From Saccopteryx bilineata (taxonomy: Eukaryota > Chordata > Mammalia > Chiroptera > Emballonuridae): a stretch of DNA of 64,000 nucleotides. Location of the stretch: positions 59,475,809 to 59,539,808 of the forward strand of contig NC_089494.1 in NCBI RefSeq assembly GCF_036850765.1, written 5' to 3'. A program made the translations under genes and the position numbers. Positions 59,295 to 64,000 of the stretch are shown here, in pieces (position 1 is the stretch's first letter; each line of letters starts with the position of its first letter). The notes beneath the pieces were generated by a model. It saw nothing but the letters and a program-made list of their open reading frames with translations, was not told where the DNA came from and searched no databases.

Positions 59295-62200
59295 ATCCTC
59301 TGCTTCCTGGTCAAGCCTCCCTGGCTAATTCAATTTAGGCTGTTCAATTGCTTGGTGGCCTTCAGAAACTTGCTGGAATAAACACTGAATAAAAACAACG
59401 TGATGTACACCTATTTCCTGTGGATTCAGAAGCCAGGCTAGGAATCTGAATTCTTCCCCAACTCCCATGCCCCCCTCAAAATAGGAAAGGAAAGGCAAAA
59501 TCAGCTCTGAAGTTTACAGAAATCTCCTTTTAAAAACTGTTCCTAAAAGAAGGCTGTGCAGTAGTCAATGAGGGCAAACATTGCCTTATGTCTTATCAGA
59601 GTAATTGATTAAAATACAGTGCCATAGATGTAAGATTTTACAAAACCCAGCTAATTCAGAGGAACGCGTCAAGATTGGATGTATGGGTAGCTGGGGGAAC
59701 ACACATTCAGACACAGAAATATTGGGCAGGCCCGCTGGTAACCCCCCAATCTGAACACATGCACCTGTGCACCTGTGCACACACACAGCAGCCCCTTCTT
59801 TACAGATAGCCCTCTTCTGCTCCCTCGTCTTACAGGTAACCAAACCAAACATTAAAAATTGCACACAGTTCCTTTTGTATTTATTTTTAGTAAAAGCCAG
59901 GCCAGTTTGGTGTTTATTCTCAGGAAGAAATTCCTTATCTGACTACTATCTGTACCTGTCTCATAGCTGATAGACCTTCCTTGGATTAGCCAGTTGGTTT
60001 CTCCCAGAAAAGAGGTCATTAGTTTCTAACATTACTCAGGGTGTCAGGGCATGCAGGTACCAGATCCTCTCATCCTGGTTTATCTTTAATTTAATCTCTA
60101 GATTTTCCAGCTCCAGTGGTGGGCTGGCTTCCACTTAATAACACACTTTTATCTGTTGTTGCTTTGGTGGTGGGGTTTGTTTGTTTTTTTAAACAACTCA
60201 ATAACCAATATAATGATGACAGAACTGACACATTCTGCATTAATGGATTTCTTTCCCCATATAGGCTCCAAGCTGCCAAAGCTAGAAAGGATGAAATAGT
60301 GTCCAGGCAGTTACAGGTTAAGGATCATTTGCATAAATTAGCAAATTTTGCAAATGAATTCATCTAGTGAGAAGTAAGACACGGGACACTGCATTTTAAT
60401 AATTGACATTCCACATGAAATGCAATGTTCTTGAGGAGGAAATTGAGCTCCAGGTTGCTATTAGAACCAGCGGAGCAGCACGAGTGGAAAGAAATGCCAT
60501 CCCCCATTATGTGAGTTACCGCTCCTGCATAACAACTACCTGTATTCTGACGGACTTCTTTTAATAAAAGTACTAGTGCTCGCTCACGGAGAGGGAGAAT
60601 GGGGAGGAATTTACTCATGGCCGTATTGAACAGGAAATGAAAATAAAGAGCTCTTCAGCATGCAGCCGCTCTTCACATTTTCTTTCTAAAGGAATCTGTC
60701 CTTTTCCATTTGATTTGCCTGCAGCTCCCCCCACCCTCTTCTTTTTCAGGTTTATAATACACTGAAGAGATTATTTTACATATACAGACTGTGAGTAAAA
60801 ATGTTTAATTTTCCAATTTGGTGGTGGTCTCTAATAATATTGGTTAAATTACAAATAAAGACAAGTGGGCCATTTTGCTGCTTTTTCTTGCCCTAATTTA
60901 TTAAGAACATGCCACACTGCAAATACTGGTGAAGATGCCAAATTAATGCCTTTCCTAAGGTGTTAGCCAGTCAGTCAAAGTCAGGGTATCCGGGCTGTTG
61001 AAAAGTACAAACTGCTCACACATGCAACCCAAGCGCTGGAAACAAGTTCACCCATAATAGTGTTTCCTGGCATAATTTATAATTAACATAAAATGAATTA
61101 AATCACTCACTCGATAGACTTTTTCCAAGTTCATGTAGAGTAACTGTGTCATATCAATTAATTCTCAATGAACTGCAGCAGCCAATAAAATTTCTCCCAG
61201 ACACTGGTTATAATCCAAAATATTGATGGAAGAGGTATCATTAATATGAGTATAAGCCTCAGATCATGTACAGGGAACAGACAGCTACAGTTCCTTCCTT
61301 GGAAAGGAAACATGATTATGGCTAGCTGCCTGTTGTTCTTTGCAATTTATTAAGCTTTCTGTTTGCTCTCACTTTTCAGACTGATAGCCTTTTAATTTTG
61401 CCTACCCAGATAAATTCCCTTAGTGAATCTGTCTGTTTTCAGAGGATGTCTAATCTGAAAAAGCTAATGCATATGAACACATTAAACAGATTCAAATAGA
61501 AAGGGTGTATTATATTGCCCGTGTAACTGAGACATTTTTAATGGCTTTTATACACGTTCACAACCCCAAATAATTGATATATAAAAAAGCTAGTGTAACC
61601 CAAGATCTTCAGACTTTAGAATTCAAACAGGCATCTTAACTAATATTTTGGGGGAATCTTTTTTTTTAATTGAATTAACCAGTTGATTTTGGTACTATGT
61701 GGACAAAGCCTTAAAGCCCTACATCACTTTGTTGAGAATGTATGATTACACAACAAAGGAACCCACAGGGCACTTGATTTGTCACTTCCAAGCTTGTGTT
61801 AAATGGTACTTCACTGATTCATCTAACTTTTCCTAAACAATAATACATGTTAACCAGAAATGTTTATTATTTTTACTCATTTTTCTTTTACCTAGGAAAT
61901 ACTACATAGTTGGTCCTGGGGTTAAATATGTCTGATTGTCTGCGAGGACAATCTTTTGTGCCTTTGCCCGCGATGGTGATGTCACGTGAAGGGAGCCTGA
62001 TGAGCCTACTGGCATGTGTAATGAGTTGCCGTGGCTCTTCTCCCAATGAAGGGTGTGTTCAGGCTTTGCTTATTTATAGACCAATAAAGAAAATATTTTC
62101 CACTGTTCTCTTCAGCAGGCTGAGGATAAATAGCTCTTCTGTTTCTAACATTTAATGTTCATAGACACAATAACAACCGTTCTGAATATTAAGCCAACAT

Positions 62201-63142
62201 TCTTATTTTTTTTTTCTGTGAAGGAAAGAAATCCTTGAATATGAAACAATGGAGGGTTCAGATATAATCTTTCCCATTTTAGAACTGTTTTATTGCAACC
62301 TGTTTTCCTTAACAAAGAGGCACTCTAGGCTTAATTTGGTTTCTGGATGAAGCTTCCTGCCTGTGTTTCGACGATTTTCCCTGTGACTTGAGAGCTTAGG
62401 GCTCCGTGGAATGACATCTCCTTCCCGAAAGCAATGCAGCCATAGTACCAAATGCCCTCGGATGAGGCGGCTACTGCTGCTTTGAGCTGCTCTTCATGAG
62501 TATGTGTGCAGCAAATGCTTTCTATTTTCATATTCTAGAGCAAAGAACAGCATAAAGTATCCCTAATTCTTGATTCTGTGATGAAGTAGCCATCTGGTCT
62601 GATAGTATGGTGACAATGATATAGGAGTGAACACTCTATACTTGGTCTACTGCACAGAAAAGGACAATAGGACATATTTTTAAATGTCAAGATCCTTCAG
62701 AACCACATTCAGGAAAGTTTGCATTTATGAAAATAGATTGTATTGAAGATACGTCATGATGCAAATCTAATCATGGCCGCCCAGCAGCTGAATTAAATTA
62801 AGAGTAAATCTGAATGTTTCCAATTAAAAACATGTTGTTCTTTCTTTTCCTGTTCTGTTTTCCATGTCTTTAAAAAGATGCTTTATTGTGCTGCTTTCGG
62901 GAAGTCGTGTCGAAAAGGCTGTTGACCTGCCCGCTCCTCTCCTTTGACACATGTATGTGGAGCTCCTAAGCTGTAGATATATAATGAGTTTGGCTATTTC
63001 TAGTCAGTTATTAGTGAAAATTGTGTTCACCACTAAATTTGTATTCATCACCAAATAAGAGGTATGTATCACTGGCATGAAGACTATTAAGATATCATAA
63101 GTATGTGAGCATAAGGTGTATTGACAAAATAGGAAGAGGTTT
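58851..63142. other. Long single-copy stretch with paired microsatellites; candidate regulatory DNA
   Basis: More than 4 kb with no clear mobile element. (CT)n at 59190-59222 and (CA)n at 59248-59292 stand close together. Repeat-free AT-rich blocks lie at 60360-61580, 61900-62160 and 62690-62960, with motifs such as GTCACGTGA (an E-box) near 61980, ATGCAAAT-like GATGCAAATC at 62759 and several TAATTA cores. No coding exon recognised. Confidence 0.4.
59190..59292. repeat. Paired (CT)n and (CA)n microsatellites
   Basis: About 33 bp of CT repeat, a 25-bp impure CT spacer, then about 44 bp of CA repeat. Frames across it encode Ser-Leu and Thr-His runs and are not genes. Confidence 0.95.
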
Positions 63143-63525
63143 TTTATAATTATTATTATTATTATTTTGACAGAGAAAGAGAGAGAGTCAGAGAGAGGTA
63201 CAGATAGGAACAGACAGACAGGAAAGGAGAGAAATGAGAAGCATCAATTCTTTGTTGCGGCACCTTAGTTGTTCATTGATTGCTTTCTCATATGTGCCTT
63301 GACTGGGGGTCTACAGCAGAGCAAGTGACCCCTTGCTCAAACCAGCGACCTTGGCTCAAGCCAGCGACCTTGGGCTTCAAGCCAGCGATCCTTGGGCTCA
63401 AGCTGGTGAACCTGTGGTCAAGCCGCATGAGGCTGTGCTCAAGCTGGCGACCTTAGGGTTTCAAACCTGGGTCCTCTGCATCCCAGTTTGACGCTTTATC
63501 CACTGCGCTACTGCCTGGTCGGGCT
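63143..63525 (-). mobile_element. Bat tRNA-derived SINE, long form
   Basis: Reverse copy: (TTA)n where the tail lies, AACAGACAGACAGGAAAGGA, GTTGTTCATTGATTGC, then CAAGCCAGCGACCTTGG units that keep CpGs, head CTTTATCCACTGCGC and CTGGTCGGGC. AAGAGGTTT on both sides (63134 and about 63529) is a likely TSD. It retains more CpGs than the other copies, so it may be among the youngest. Confidence 0.92.
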
Positions 63526-63553
63526 GAAAGAGGTTTACTTTTCTAATGGTCTC

Positions 63554-64000
63554 TGTAGGGCCAGTCATCGCGGCCATAGTAGCCATGTGCATGCAGGTTC
63601 TCATTGGATTTGGGCAGATGGTAAAGAAACAGTGGAGCCCAAAAATGGTGGGCTATTCCTTTATTAAAGTCTCGAACTGGCTGATGAGCAACACACAGGG
63701 AAAACACTTCCCTTTCACTCATTTAGAGTTCCCAAAGCCCTGACACATTCTCTGGTTCCACAACCAGGAGAAACTACTCTGGTTTCTCCTAGAAGCAAAG
63801 GCCTCATCAGTCTCAGCAGAGCTTGTAAAGCCCCTCACCTCTGGTTCCTCATCTGCACACCTCCTCTTTCTCTGCACAAACTGACTTCTTCCTCAGCACT
63901 CTGCATTCTCTCCACTCTCACTATGCAAATATAGCTTCTCTCTCTTCTCTCTCTTTTCAAAACTTTCTGGTGTGAAAACCTCTCCTCCAACAAACATTAA
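63554..64000 (-). mobile_element. Second LTR of the 27-kb family, cut by the window edge
   Basis: Begins TGTAGGGCCAG, matching the TGTAAAGCCAG edge of the LTR at 27129, and shares blocks TCATTGGATTTGGGCAGATG, GAAACAGTGGAGCC and TCTCTGCACAAACTGACTT. A poly-A signal AATAAA (plus-strand TTTATT, 63660-63665) sits at the place of the ATTAAA in the other copy. The base run GTCTC just before it is the predicted target duplication. Because the LTR is on the minus strand, internal retroviral sequence, if any, would lie right of the window. Confidence 0.75.

Noticed and set aside
58874..59338. 154-codon frame with Ser-Leu and Thr-His runs
   Set aside because: Much of its length is the (CT)n and (CA)n microsatellites; no domain elsewhere.

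Overview
The window is mammalian nuclear DNA from a gene-poor region. I find no exon of a cellular protein-coding gene and no convincing tRNA, rRNA or snRNA gene. Long open frames belong to retrotransposons or look like chance frames. There are no operons, CRISPR arrays or prokaryotic features. MIR, L2, MaLR-like and L1 repeats show a placental mammal. Abundant tRNA-derived SINEs (a 340-bp type with a GACCCCGAGG core and a VES-like type starting CCCTGGCTGG) and small hAT elements point to a bat. My recollection of these SINEs favours a horseshoe-bat-like (rhinolophoid) lineage, but that is inference.

Layout. 1-2971: the 5' part of a minus-strand L1. It has an open ORF1 of 241 codons running off the window edge and a CpG-rich 2.25-kb 5'UTR with about three 60-bp repeats and a CRE plus YY1-like motif at its very end. 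3245-3541, 21142-21458 and 57580-57930: three different hAT MITEs, each with matching terminal inverted repeats and 8-bp target-site duplications (TSDs). 5.2-9.8 kb: a MaLR-like LTR, an L2 inside a MIR, and two bat SINEs. 22119-23089: a young 5'-truncated L1 with a 15-bp TSD. 24.8-28 kb: a probable MER21-type LTR, an L2 and a 687-bp solo LTR with a CTCAC duplication. 28.15-35.0 kb: a three-level nest, MIR split by an almost full-length dead L1, which is itself split by a SINE. 36.8-41.9 kb: three SINEs. 44.3-44.9 kb: a MIR split by a 413-bp LTR with a GTTG duplication. 45.2-57.3 kb: four L1 3' ends, MIRs, L2s and a SINE. 63.1-64.0 kb: a SINE and then the start of a second copy of the 27-kb LTR family, cut by the window edge.

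Between the repeats lie long single-copy stretches (about 14.2-18.2, 37.1-40.1, 41.9-44.3, 52.1-54.6 and 58.9-63.1 kb). They are AT-rich, without exons I can recognise, and contain homeobox/POU-like motifs. They could hold conserved non-coding enhancers, but that needs a cross-species alignment. The main story is layered transposon history, with the intact-looking L1 at the left edge as the most lively component.
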